A DNA stretch of 10,280 bases, taken from assembly GCA_900555665.1 (NCBI GenBank), contig USLX01000066.1, positions 1 through 10,280 of the forward strand. The letters are read 5' to 3'. The notes below the pieces were generated by a model. That model was given only the letters and a program-made list of their open reading frames with translations. It had not been told where the DNA came from and did not search any database. Each line of letters opens with the position of its first letter. Position 1 is the first letter of the stretch. Below, piece by piece: positions 1-6,720 of the stretch. Position numbers and translations under genes: made by a program. This DNA is from an uncultured Eubacteriales bacterium. GTDB taxonomy: Bacteria; Bacillota; Clostridia; Oscillospirales; Oscillospiraceae.

Positions 1-244
1 GGCCTTTCGCCGCGGCCACGCCGATGCGCACACCGGTAAAGCTCCCCGGCCCGGCGGCCACGGCCACCGCGTCGATGTCCGCAACCGTCAGGTCGCAGTT
101 GGCCAGCAGGTCTTCCGCCATTTTCGCGAGCGTCCGGCTGTGCGTCTGGCCGGAATTCTGAAAATATTCGCCCAGCAACGCGCCGTCCTGCAAAACAGCC
201 ACGCTCGCCGCCTTCGCCGAGGATTCAAACGCCAAGATTCGCAA
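1..244 (-). CDS. tsaB: TsaB, t6A tRNA-modification complex subunit (3' end cut by window edge)
   Basis: Only the first 81 residues are present. TsaB is the catalytically inactive ASKHA-fold partner that, with TsaD and TsaE, transfers threonylcarbamoyl to A37 of ANN-decoding tRNAs. The visible N-terminus begins RILAFESSAKAASVAVL, the usual opening strand of the fold. Residues 66-75 give the family signature PGSFTGVRIG; QTHSRTL lies at 33-39. The start is a TTG at 244-242, chosen because it sits 6-7 nt after a near-perfect Shine-Dalgarno (GAAGGAGGTG, about 260-251) and no ATG is available. The gene overlaps the 3' end of tsaE by 20 bp, so the two are probably translationally coupled; tsaE-tsaB is the common order in Firmicutes, often followed by rimI and tsaD. 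Identity is secure; the C-terminal half is simply outside the window. Confidence 0.92.
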   Translation of the reverse strand, partial: MRILAFESSAKAASVAVLQDGALLGEYFQNSGQTHSRTLAKMAEDLLANCDLTVADIDAVAVAAGPGSFTGVRIGVAAAKG

Positions 245-668
245 ACCGCGCACCTCCTTCGATCGTGATGGTGCGGACGTTCTCGTCCGCCGGATCCTTG
301 CTGATCGTGATGCGGATCGCACCGGTCAGCGCCTCCTCCACATTCTCGCTCCACTCCACGGCGCACACGCCGCCGCGTGCCAGATAATCCTCCCAACCGA
401 TGTCAAACAGGTCATCGGCCGAGCCCAGGCGGTACATGTCAAAGTGGAACAGCGGCAGCCGGCCGCTGAGATATTCGTTGACGATGGTATACGTCGGGCT
501 GGTGACCTGTTCCGTCACGCCGAGTCCTGCGGCGAGGCCCCGCGTAAACGCGGTCTTACCCGCGCCAAGGTCGCCATAATAGGCAATGATGTCCCCCGGC
601 AGTAACTTGGCCGCGATTTTCCGTCCGATGGCCTCTGTTTCTTCCGGAGAAATAGTCCTGATCTGCAT
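225..668 (-). CDS. tsaE: TsaE, P-loop ATPase of the t6A tRNA-modification complex
   Basis: 147 residues, the normal size for TsaE (YjeE). It is the ATPase that powers turnover of the TsaB-TsaD threonylcarbamoyl transferase. The Walker A motif GDLGAGKT is at residues 32-39. It is followed by TSPTYTIVNEY (56-66), the HFDMYRL motif (75-81) and AVEWSE around 103-108, all typical of the family. The open frame extends upstream to 875, but that extension only translates the hairpin repeat and has no family match. The ATG at 668 starts the conserved domain and lies about 10 nt after AAGGTG. A plausible promoter is at 698-726. It is the first gene of a unit with tsaB, whose start lies inside its last codons. 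Confidence 0.95.
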   Translation of the reverse strand: MQIRTISPEETEAIGRKIAAKLLPGDIIAYYGDLGAGKTAFTRGLAAGLGVTEQVTSPTYTIVNEYLSGRLPLFHFDMYRLGSADDLFDIGWEDYLARGGVCAVEWSENVEEALTGAIRITISKDPADENVRTITIEGGARFANLGV

Positions 669-697
669 CTTCTCACGCACCTTACTTTTCTGGCATG

Positions 698-726
698 ATT
701 CTACCATACATGCGGCAAAAAAGCAA
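698..726 (-). promoter_or_regulatory. Putative sigma-A promoter for tsaE-tsaB
   Basis: On the minus strand, TTGCTT (726-721) is separated by 17 nt from TAGAAT (703-698), which matches the -10 consensus at five of six positions. The -35 box is weak (three of six). It lies about 30 nt upstream of the tsaE ATG, between that gene and the hairpin repeat, where a promoter is expected. Confidence 0.5.
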
Positions 727-750
727 AACAATTTCCGTCCGATCAAAATG

Positions 751-865
751 CCCCCCTCTACGAAGAGGGGGGTGATCGCCAACGGCGATCGGGGGGGAGT
801 TTGTAAAGCATTTCTCCCCCAGTCACGGCTCACGCCGTGACAGCCCCCTCTATTAAGAGGGGGCC
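751..865 (-). repeat. Five-hairpin palindromic repeat, copy A
   Basis: This is a 115-bp non-coding element made almost wholly of consecutive inverted repeats. Plus-strand stems are 751-759/764-772 (9 bp, tetraloop), 774-780/784-790 (GATCGCC, 7 bp, 3-nt loop), 793-799/814-820 (GGGGGAG, 14-nt loop), 822-829/834-841 (GTCACGGC, 8 bp, tetraloop) and 843-851/856-864 (9 bp, tetraloop). All five stems are perfect. The element matches a second copy at 10073-10186 in the opposite orientation, roughly 80% identical by eye with all blocks in the same order. It begins 6 bp after the stop codon of the OadG-like gene and ends shortly before the tsaE promoter. No T-run follows any stem, so it is not a classic terminator, though it may impede read-through. 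It looks like a dispersed REP/MITE-like repeat; no transposase is present. Confidence 0.85.
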
Positions 866-871
866 TTTTGC

Positions 872-1000
872 TCACGATTTCTTTTTCCCAAACCGATTGA
901 GCACCGCCACGCCCGCAATCAGCACCACAATCGTCGCAAACACGCCGAGCATCCCCTCGCCCGCCAGCGGCAGCACTTCCAAAAACGCCTGTACGTTCAT
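872..1000 (-). CDS. Small OadG-like membrane subunit of a sodium-pump decarboxylase
   Basis: A 42-residue protein directly downstream of the beta-subunit gene. It starts at an ATG (1000-998) 7 nt after a perfect AAGGAGG whose first bases are part of the upstream stop codon (TAAGGAGG), so translation is probably coupled; the gap between genes is 12 nt. Residues about 14-34 (GEGMLGVFATIVVLIAGVAV) form one hydrophobic membrane helix, followed by a basic tail NRFGKKKS. The pattern GMLGVF leading into a single helix and Lys-rich end resembles the N-terminal anchor of gamma subunits (OadG/MmdC), which are normally about 80-120 residues and carry an extra soluble tail. That tail is absent here. NCBI uses a name like OadG-related small transporter subunit for such short forms; assignment here rests on position, topology and this short match. 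It probably stabilises or anchors the beta subunit. Confidence 0.72.
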   Translation of the reverse strand: MNVQAFLEVLPLAGEGMLGVFATIVVLIAGVAVLNRFGKKKS

Positions 1001-1012
1001 ATCTTGCCCTCC

Positions 1013-2131
1013 TTATCCGAAAAAGCCCAAGATCATACCGCCCGCAATCACAGATGCAATCTGTCCCGACACGTTCACGCCCACGGCGTGCATCAGCAAA
1101 AAGTTCTGATTGTCCTCAGCCAGGCCCATTTTGTGCACCACACGCGCCGACATTGGGAACGCCGAGATGCCAGCCGCACCGATCATCGGGTTGATCTTGT
1201 TCTTGCAGAACAGATTCAGCACCTTTGCAAACAGCACGCCGCCCACCGTGTCAAAAATGAACGCCACAAGCCCAAGGCCAAGAATCATCAGCGTCTGCCA
1301 GTTCAAAAAGGCGTCCGCTGTCATCTTCGAGGCCACCGTGATGCCGAGCAGCAGCGTAATGAGGTTCGCCAGCACCTTCTGCGCCGTCTCCGACAGCGCA
1401 TCCAGCACACCGCATTCGCGCAGCAGATTGCCGAACATCAAAAACCCGATCAGCGCCACGGCCCGCGGCGAGACAATCCCGGTCAGGATGGTCACAAAGA
1501 TCGGGAACAGGATCTTCGTCCGCTTTGTCACCTTCGTCCCCGTATAGCCCATGCGGATGCGTCGCTCATGCTTTGTCGTGAGCGCACGGATGACCGGCGG
1601 CTGCACAATCGGCACCAACGCCATATACGAATACGCCGCCACGATGATCGGCCCAAGATAGTTCGAGTGCAGGAAGTTTGCCACAAAGATGCTCGTCGGC
1701 CCGTCCGCCGCGCCGATGACCGCGATGGACGCCGCATCCCGGATATCAAAGCCCAGCAGCGCCGCCATCGCAAACGTGAAGAAAATGCCGAACTGCGCCG
1801 CCGCGCCGAAGAGCATCAGCTTCGGATTCTGCAGCAGCGGCTCAAAGTCAATCATCGCGCCGATCCCGATGAACAGCAGCAGCGGAAACAGCTCATTGGC
1901 GATGCCCGCGCCGAACAGAATATCCAGCGCCCCGGTCTCCGTCACGCCCGCATAGACCTGTGTCACCGCGCCGGACATCGGCAGATTCACCAAAATCGCC
2001 CCGAAGCCCATCGGCAGCAGCAGCGCCGGCTCCATCTCTTTTTTAATGGCCAGCCAGATGAGCAGCGCGCCGATTGCCCACATCACCACCTGTTGCCATT
2101 GCAGATTCGCCAGATTTGCAAAAATTGTCAT
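1013..2131 (-). CDS. Sodium ion-translocating decarboxylase, beta subunit (OadB/GcdB/MmdB family)
   Basis: 372 residues, full length for the family. This integral membrane subunit decarboxylates carboxybiotin and exports Na+ in the oxaloacetate, methylmalonyl-CoA and glutaryl/glutaconyl-CoA decarboxylase complexes; the substrate cannot be told from the beta subunit. The hallmark GAADGPTSIF is at residues 140-149, with D143 corresponding to the essential Na+-binding Asp (D203 in Klebsiella OadB). YSYMALVPIVQPP follows at 168-180, and the second conserved cluster, NFLLMHAVGVNVSGQIAS, is at 343-360 (N353, S355, S360). About nine to eleven hydrophobic segments are visible. The ATG at 2131 is chosen over an upstream one at 2149 because a GGAGG lies 7 nt before it, inside the would-be extension. 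It is transcribed divergently from rodA; I found no convincing promoter for it. Only the small gamma-like gene is linked; no alpha or biotin-carrier gene is nearby. Confidence 0.95.
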   Translation of the reverse strand: MTIFANLANLQWQQVVMWAIGALLIWLAIKKEMEPALLLPMGFGAILVNLPMSGAVTQVYAGVTETGALDILFGAGIANELFPLLLFIGIGAMIDFEPLLQNPKLMLFGAAAQFGIFFTFAMAALLGFDIRDAASIAVIGAADGPTSIFVANFLHSNYLGPIIVAAYSYMALVPIVQPPVIRALTTKHERRIRMGYTGTKVTKRTKILFPIFVTILTGIVSPRAVALIGFLMFGNLLRECGVLDALSETAQKVLANLITLLLGITVASKMTADAFLNWQTLMILGLGLVAFIFDTVGGVLFAKVLNLFCKNKINPMIGAAGISAFPMSARVVHKMGLAEDNQNFLLMHAVGVNVSGQIASVIAGGMILGFFG

Positions 2132-2277
2132 ACTGTTTCCTCCAAACACAAGGTTCTATGGTTTCGTGCATTGGACGCCTCCGCTCCATCCCGGTTCCCA
2201 AATCCCCTTGCATCTTAACAGAATCTGAACATCTCGCTGCGGAACTTGTGAATTTTTTGCGCTGCCCCGCGCCGGGG

Positions 2278-2306
2278 TTTACAGAATGACATTTTTTTAG
2301 TATAAT
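2278..2306 (+). promoter_or_regulatory. Strong sigma-A promoter for rodA
   Basis: TTTACA (2278-2283, five of six to consensus) and a perfect TATAAT (2301-2306) are separated by exactly 17 nt in a T-rich spacer. The rodA ATG is 32 nt past the -10 box. A small GC inverted repeat (CCCCG/CGGGG, 2265-2277) abuts the -35 box; whether it has any role is unknown. Confidence 0.82.
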
Positions 2307-2337
2307 AAATGGGATTTTGAAAGAAGGAGGCGCCGCC

Positions 2338-3489
2338 ATGCGCGATATCTTCCGGGCCATCCGGGATTTTTGTAAAAAAGCGGATATGGTTCTGCTCGCG
2401 CTCTGCGTGGCGGCGTCGGTCTTCGGCATTGTCGCCATCTCCAGCGCCACGAACTACCTCGGCGGCGGGCGCTATGTCCGCACGCAGGTCATCGCCCTCC
2501 TGCTCGGCGTTGCGTGCTATGTCCTGCTCACACTCATCGACGTCGATATCATCGCCGAGCGGCGCGAGCTTCTGCTCCTGTTCTGCACGGTCTTCATCGC
2601 CCTCCTCTTCAAATGGGGCGACACCCAGCAGGGCAACCGCAGCTGGCTGAACTTCAGCTTCCTCCCCTTCAGCATCCAGCCCGCCGAGCTCTGCAAAATT
2701 CCCTTCATCCTCATCATCGCCAAAATCATGAGCGTCAAGCAAAACAAGATTTCCGCCCCCATGACGATCCTGCAGATCGGCGGCGTCACGCTGTTCCTCT
2801 TCGTGCTCATCATGGCCGCGTCAGAAGACTTGGGCGTCGCCCTGCAATACCTGCTCATTTTTGTGATCATGGCCTTCGTCGGCGGCGTCAGCTTTGTCTG
2901 GTTCCTCGGCGCGCTCGGTGCGCTGGCCGCCGCCGCGCCCACCATCTGGACGCATCTCAGTGAAGACCGGAAAAGCCGGATTCTCGTCCTCTTCGATCCC
3001 TCGATTGACCCCGCCGCGCAGGATGAGCGCTATCAGATCAACCGCAGCATCCGCGCCCTGCAAAACGGCGGCATCCGCGGCCAGGGCCTTTTCCACGGCA
3101 CCATGGTGCAGAGCAATTCCCTCCCGCAGCAGCGAAACGACCTCATTTTCTCTGCCATCGGCGAAGAGCTCGGGATGCTCGGCTGCCTGGCGGTGCTGCT
3201 TCTGCTCTCGGCCATCATCATCCGCATCATCTACGTCGGCATCAAATCCGGCAACTACATGAACCGCCTCATCTGCGTCGGCATTGCGGGCATGATGGCC
3301 TCGCAGATTCTCATCAACGTCGGCGTCTGCCTCGGCCTCGTGCCGGTCATCGGCCTGACGCTCCCGCTGTTCTCCTACGGCGGCAGCTCGCTGATCACCA
3401 CGTTCCTCGCCATGGGCATTGTCTCGGGCATCAATATGCGCCCCGCGCCAGACAGCAATGCCCGCTATATCCGTCCAAAACACAACTAG
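2338..3489 (+). CDS. rodA: RodA-type SEDS peptidoglycan glycosyltransferase
   Basis: 383 residues with about ten membrane helices, the size and topology of the SEDS family (RodA/FtsW/SpoVE), which polymerises lipid II into glycan strands with a partner class B PBP. GNRSWLNF (99-106) leads into QPAELCKIPF (114-123), the conserved loop. The large extracellular loop carries DPSIDP and NGGIRGQG, then RNDLIFSAIGEELG (266-279), where D268 aligns with the putative catalytic Asp (D297 of E. coli FtsW). The C-terminal signature GLVPVIGLTLPLFSYGGSS is at 333-351. The ATG at 2338 lies 7 nt after AAGGAGG; an in-frame ATG 21 nt upstream would place that site inside the gene. It is a single-gene unit with its own promoter and terminator. 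Rod-type elongation polymerase is preferred over FtsW because of the stand-alone context and loop sequence, but family members are hard to separate by eye. Confidence 0.9.
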   Translation: MRDIFRAIRDFCKKADMVLLALCVAASVFGIVAISSATNYLGGGRYVRTQVIALLLGVACYVLLTLIDVDIIAERRELLLLFCTVFIALLFKWGDTQQGNRSWLNFSFLPFSIQPAELCKIPFILIIAKIMSVKQNKISAPMTILQIGGVTLFLFVLIMAASEDLGVALQYLLIFVIMAFVGGVSFVWFLGALGALAAAAPTIWTHLSEDRKSRILVLFDPSIDPAAQDERYQINRSIRALQNGGIRGQGLFHGTMVQSNSLPQQRNDLIFSAIGEELGMLGCLAVLLLLSAIIIRIIYVGIKSGNYMNRLICVGIAGMMASQILINVGVCLGLVPVIGLTLPLFSYGGSSLITTFLAMGIVSGINMRPAPDSNARYIRPKHN

Positions 3490-3501
3490 ATTCCTACGCA
3501 G

Positions 3502-3536
3502 ATTCCGGACAGGCCTCGCCTGCCCGGAATTTTTTT
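3502..3536 (+). terminator. Rho-independent terminator of rodA
   Basis: ATTCCGG (3502-3508) pairs with CCGGAAT (3524-3530), and CAGGC (3510-3514) with GCCTG (3518-3522), around a CTC loop. One A/C mismatch separates the two blocks. The stem is followed by a run of seven T (3530-3536), 13 nt after the rodA stop. Confidence 0.92.
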
Positions 3537-3609
3537 CGCGCGCCGGGGCATATTTCCTGCCGCATCGCAAACACTAGCTTCGTCAACATCTTCTTGAGGA
3601 GGTAATCTC

Positions 3610-4838
3610 TTGAAACGAACCCTTTCTACGGTGCTTTGTCTGCTCCTGCTCTGCGCGCTGCTCTCCTGCAGCACGCTGGCCGCAAATGTCCGCATTGACA
3701 ATGCCTCGGTCTATTGCTTCTCATCCGCCGACTTTGTTTCCGCCGCGCGAGGCGTCTATCTTGATGCCGTCCCCGCTGCCGCGCTCGGCTCCGTCCGCTA
3801 CGGCAGCCGTGTGCTCTGCGCCGGCGATGTGCTTCCCGCCGCCGCGTTGGATGCGCTGGAGTTCCACCCTGCCGCCCTGACGGAGGCCGACTGTAGCCTC
3901 ACCTACCGCGCCATCACCGAAAACGGCCTCGGTGCCGCCGAAACGCTGAATCTTCAGCTCGTCGCCCACAAAGATACCGTCCCCACCTGCGAGGACGTCT
4001 CCTTCGAAACCTATAAAAACATCGCCAACACCGGCTCCCTCGCCGCCTCCGACGAAGACGGCGACGCTCTCACCTACCAGCTCGTCAAGCAGCCCCGGCG
4101 CGGCTCCATCGAGCTTGCAGATGACGGCACCTTCACCTACACGCCCGCGCGCAACAAGGTCGGCCGCGATTCCTTCACCTATACCGCAACCGACCCATCC
4201 GGCAACGTCTCCGCCCCGCTACCGTCAAAATCAAGATTGTCAAGCCCACCGACGCCGCCACCTTTGCCGACCTTTCCGGCGACGCACTGGAATACCGTGC
4301 CATGGCCCTCAAGGACATGGGCGTCTACGGCGGGCAGGAGATCGCGGGCCAGCGCTGTTTCTGCCCGGACGAAGCCGTCACGCGCGGCGAATTTCTGGTC
4401 ATGGCCATGCGCGTGCTGAATCTTGCGCCGGATGACGCCGTCCTGACCTCCGGCTTCGCCGATGAAGCGGAAACCCCCGCCTGGCTGCGTCCTTATATCA
4501 CCGCGGCCTACCGCAGCGGCCTCATCTCCGGCGTGGCGGCGGAGGACGGGCTTGAATTCCGCCCCACCACCGCCCTCACCAAAGCCGAATGCGCCGTCAT
4601 GCTGCAAAATATGCTCTCCCTGCCCCAACCGGAGACGCTTTCCGTCTTTGCCGTGGACGAGGGCGAGACCATCGCCAGCTGGGCCGTCGCCTCAGCTTCG
4701 GCCCTGCAAAATGCCGGGCTCAACCTCACGCCCCTCGCCGCCGAGCCGCTCTCCCGGCGGGAGTGTGCCGAGCTGCTCTACCAGCTCTCCACGCTCTGCC
4801 AGCAGGACGTCCTGGAGGAGTTTTACTGGAACGAATAA
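3610..4838 (+). pseudogene. Secreted cadherin-like/SLH-domain surface protein, interrupted by a frameshift
   Basis: Two overlapping frames give one coherent protein of about 409 residues if one base is restored at 4218/4219. The start is TTG (3610), 6-7 nt after GAGGAGGT. Residues 1-25 are a signal peptide (hydrophobic core, likely cut after STLA; an LLSC at 17-20 could also be read as a weak lipobox). A first poorly conserved beta-rich region spans about 26-121. A cadherin-like/Big_9-type domain follows at about 125-211, with SDEDGDALTY (147-156), DGTFTYTP and DSFTYTATDPSGN. Three SLH-like repeats follow at about 219-271, 282-334 and 346-396, the third weakest, which would hold the protein in the cell wall. 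As written, the first frame leaves the domain after NVSAP (codon ending 4218) and stops at 4419; continuing one base back gives ATVKIKIV, the expected last strand of the domain. Either a real mutation or a sequence error; no convincing slippery heptamer is seen. No clear promoter was found. Confidence 0.85.
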
Positions 4839-4846
4839 CCACGCAA

Positions 4847-4895
4847 AACGCCCCGGCAGCCTTTCCGGCCGCCGGGGCGTTGGTTTCTCTTTTTT
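4847..4895 (+). terminator. Terminator between the convergent SLH and serpin genes
   Basis: An 11-bp perfect stem, AACGCCCCGGC (4847-4857) with its complement at 4871-4881, encloses a 13-nt loop. It begins 8 nt after the SLH stop and is followed by a T-rich tract ending in a T run (4888-4895). That tract overlaps the serpin stop codon. On the minus strand the stem is followed by only TTTT, so it may also work, less well, for the serpin mRNA. Confidence 0.88.
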
Positions 4896-6288
4896 ATACC
4901 GGCTGATTGACCACACCCGCAAACAGCGGCGCGCCGTCGATCCCCGTGATCACAAACAGGAACGGCCGGTCAAGCGTGAAATCCACCGTCTCCGGCTCCT
5001 CGACCAGCGCCATCCCCTCCACACCAAGCACCGTGTACGCCGCAGCCTCGCAGCCGTCCTCATCGATCTTCACGCGCGCGGCATGCTCCGCCTTCGAGAG
5101 GACAAGGCTCTCATCCAGCCCCAGCGGCGTGAAATCCGCCGTCTCGGCGTCGAGCACATCCGTGATGCCGAGCGTCTTCAGGGCATCCTTCAGGTCGAGA
5201 TCGGAGGCCACGTCAAACTTCGGCAGGCTCAGCGCAATCTTCGCATACTGCGTCTGCGACCAGCCGCCGTTCGCCACAAGAAAACTCAGCGCCTCGTCCG
5301 ACTGCAGCAGATCCTCCGCCGTCTTTCCCTCGTCCGGCCGCAGCAGCCACATCGTCCCGCTGCCCTCCATCGGAAGGCCGATCGCCGAGAAGCCGTCGCC
5401 GTAGTAGACGTCCCCGTTCTCGCTGCTGTGCATAAACTCGCACGTCACATCGCCGCTCGCCGCGTGGAACGTGTCCTCCGTCGTGGCCGACGGGTCAAAT
5501 TTGTCCGCCCAGCTCGCGCGGTAGTAGATCGTTGAGGCCAGCGCCAGCACGGTCTGCGGATCGAAGCTCAGCCCCGCCGCCTGCTCGGTCAGCAGGTCTC
5601 CGGTGTTCTTGTTGATCCAGCTGCGCAGCGCCTCGTTGTATTCCTCGGAGCCCATTTCGCCGGAATAGGACGAGGCGAAATAGTCCGCCGCGAGGCGATC
5701 CATCGTCTCCTGATGATATTCCGTTCCATTCCTCAGCCAGAGCGAGTTGGCAAGCAGGCTCGTCACCCGCCCGTCATCCCAGCTGTTCTCGTTCCAGAGG
5801 GCCTTGATCCGCGCGCGGAGCGCCTCGATGTCGTTCTCCCCAAGCACGTTCAAAATCTGTGCCCGGCTCTCTCCGTCGGTTGTCTCTGCCAGCATCGCCA
5901 GCGCCATGTACACGTTCAGCGGCGAGCAGACCCGGTTTTCCCCGTCGCTTCCCGTGAGCAGCGCGGACATCATCGGCAAAAACCGTTCCGAAAGTCCGCT
6001 CATCGCCTCGCCCATGTTCGCCGTCTTGGCATCATATTCCGCGCTCCAGGCGTCATATGCCGCGCTCCACGCCTCATCGTCCCAATCGCCGGTCTTTTCG
6101 TTGTAGTAATCCATCTCCTGCGGATACTGCGCCATCTCCGGTAAAACCGGTGCCGCCAGCTCCGTTGCCAGAAAGGTGCTCGGCTCCTCGTCCGGCAGGC
6201 TTACCTTGTCGCCCGGCGTCTCGGCCGCGCAGCCCACCATGGTTACGGCCGTCGCCACGGCCAAGCCAAATGCAAGTATCTTTTTCAT
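4894..6288 (-). CDS. Serpin-family protease inhibitor, secreted lipoprotein
   Basis: 464 residues. A basic start MKK, hydrophobic core and TMVGC lipobox (C20) mark a lipoprotein exported and anchored to the outer face of the membrane. Residues 21-95 are an acidic, aromatic linker. The serpin fold follows, with NRVCSPLNVYMALAMLAE (118-135), SLLANSLWLRN (177-187), ALASTIYYRASWADKF (249-264) and the C-terminal DRPFLFVITGI...LFAGVV (440-460). The reactive-loop hinge is EDGCEAAAYT (410-419): E410 is P17, G412 P15, and A415-A417 P12-P10. The small-residue hinge is what an inhibitory serpin needs for loop insertion. Counting the usual 17 residues puts P1-P1' at about M426-A427. P14 is Cys, where Thr or Ser is usual. 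Gut Clostridia serpins (siropins of Eubacterium siraeum) inhibit neutrophil elastase-type proteases; a similar role is inference. The ATG at 6288 has AAGGAG 9 nt upstream; an earlier in-frame start would bury the signal peptide. Convergent with the SLH gene. Confidence 0.95.
   Translation of the reverse strand: MKKILAFGLAVATAVTMVGCAAETPGDKVSLPDEEPSTFLATELAAPVLPEMAQYPQEMDYYNEKTGDWDDEAWSAAYDAWSAEYDAKTANMGEAMSGLSERFLPMMSALLTGSDGENRVCSPLNVYMALAMLAETTDGESRAQILNVLGENDIEALRARIKALWNENSWDDGRVTSLLANSLWLRNGTEYHQETMDRLAADYFASSYSGEMGSEEYNEALRSWINKNTGDLLTEQAAGLSFDPQTVLALASTIYYRASWADKFDPSATTEDTFHAASGDVTCEFMHSSENGDVYYGDGFSAIGLPMEGSGTMWLLRPDEGKTAEDLLQSDEALSFLVANGGWSQTQYAKIALSLPKFDVASDLDLKDALKTLGITDVLDAETADFTPLGLDESLVLSKAEHAARVKIDEDGCEAAAYTVLGVEGMALVEEPETVDFTLDRPFLFVITGIDGAPLFAGVVNQPV
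6029..6070 (-). repeat. Two tandem 21-bp repeats within the serpin linker
   Basis: 6029-6049 and 6050-6070 match at 18 of 21 positions and encode AWSAEYD and AWSAAYD, consecutive heptapeptides in the linker between the lipid anchor and the serpin fold. This suggests an in-frame duplication that lengthens the tether. Confidence 0.75.
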
Positions 6289-6523
6289 GTTCCATGTCTC
6301 CTTTTTGTCTGGTCTGCCCTTATAGACGCAATCTCTCCGAAAAGGTTGCGCCCCGCCCAAATTTTCTTTCCCTCACAAAAAGGCCCCCAATCACGCCGCA
6401 GCCTTCCGATGCGGACATAGGCCGCCATTCCCCGCGTAATGCACCAAACGCAGCATTCTTTCTCGGATTTTTTAAGATTCCAGCGTTCCCCATAGGCTCC
6501 ACGGAGCCACCGTGCCATTCCTG

Positions 6524-6554
6524 AAAGAAAAAGGGCGGCCCCTCCGGCCCGCCC
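6524..6554 (-). terminator. Rho-independent terminator downstream of proBA
   Basis: On the minus strand a GC stem (GGGC and GGCC blocks with one bulged base, plus-strand 6533-6540 with 6546-6554) encloses a GGAGG loop. It is followed immediately by TTTTTCTTT (6532-6524). It lies about 210 nt after the proA stop, so the proBA transcript would carry a long structured 3' end. Confidence 0.82.
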
Positions 6555-6636
6555 GCAGCGTATCGAAAAAGTCTTTTGCCCCGCTTTTCCTTCCGGTTTT
6601 AAGCCGTGAAACCGTTCCAAAATCTGCTTGATGAAC

Positions 6637-6720
6637 TGCAAGGGCCCTCTTTGCGCCCTTCCTCCAGGAAGGGCGCATTGCCCGAAGGGAACGGGCCGCT
6701 GGCCTCCCCTTGCCCCTGCA
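6637..6720 (-). other. Structured 84-nt element in the proBA 3' region (possible ncRNA or repeat)
   Basis: Read on the minus strand, TGCAGGGGC (6720-6712) pairs with GCCCTTGCA (6645-6637) through nine pairs including one G-U, closing an 84-nt domain. Inside are GGCC/GGCC (about 6703-6693), GCCCG/CGGGC (about 6696-6680, sharing bases with the previous stem) and a perfect 12-bp hairpin TGCGCCCTTCCT/AGGAAGGGCGCA (6677-6666 with 6663-6652). A closing stem enclosing several hairpins is an RNA-like architecture. There is no T-run directly after it and no promoter of its own was seen. It could be a 3' UTR structure, a processed small RNA, or another dispersed palindromic repeat; I do not recognise a known RNA family. 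Confidence 0.5.

Noticed and set aside
751..865. CRISPR array or simple terminator as explanation of the palindromes
   Set aside because: The stems differ in sequence, there are no regular spacers and no cas genes, and no T-run follows any stem.
669..875. N-terminal extension of tsaE through the hairpin repeat (69 extra residues)
   Set aside because: The extension translates only repeat and promoter sequence; the ATG at 668 begins the conserved domain and matches family length.
1004..2218. A 404-residue plus-strand open frame opposite the OadB gene
   Set aside because: Its product is rich in Arg, His and Gln with no domain. It is the antisense shadow of the GC-rich OadB gene, whose protein is unmistakable.
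2265..2277. CCCCG/CGGGG inverted repeat near the rodA -35 as an operator or terminator
   Set aside because: Five base pairs with a 3-nt loop and no T-run; too short to call in such GC-rich DNA.
4213..4233. Programmed -1 ribosomal frameshift in the SLH gene
   Set aside because: No X XXY YYZ slippery heptamer in the right frame near 4218; only a lone AAAA at 4227-4230 and no clear downstream stimulator, so mutation or sequence error is simpler.
4462..5535. A 357-residue plus-strand open frame spanning the SLH gene end and the serpin gene
   Set aside because: It crosses a strong terminator and two well-supported genes in the wrong frame, with Arg/Pro-rich composition and no ribosome binding site of note.
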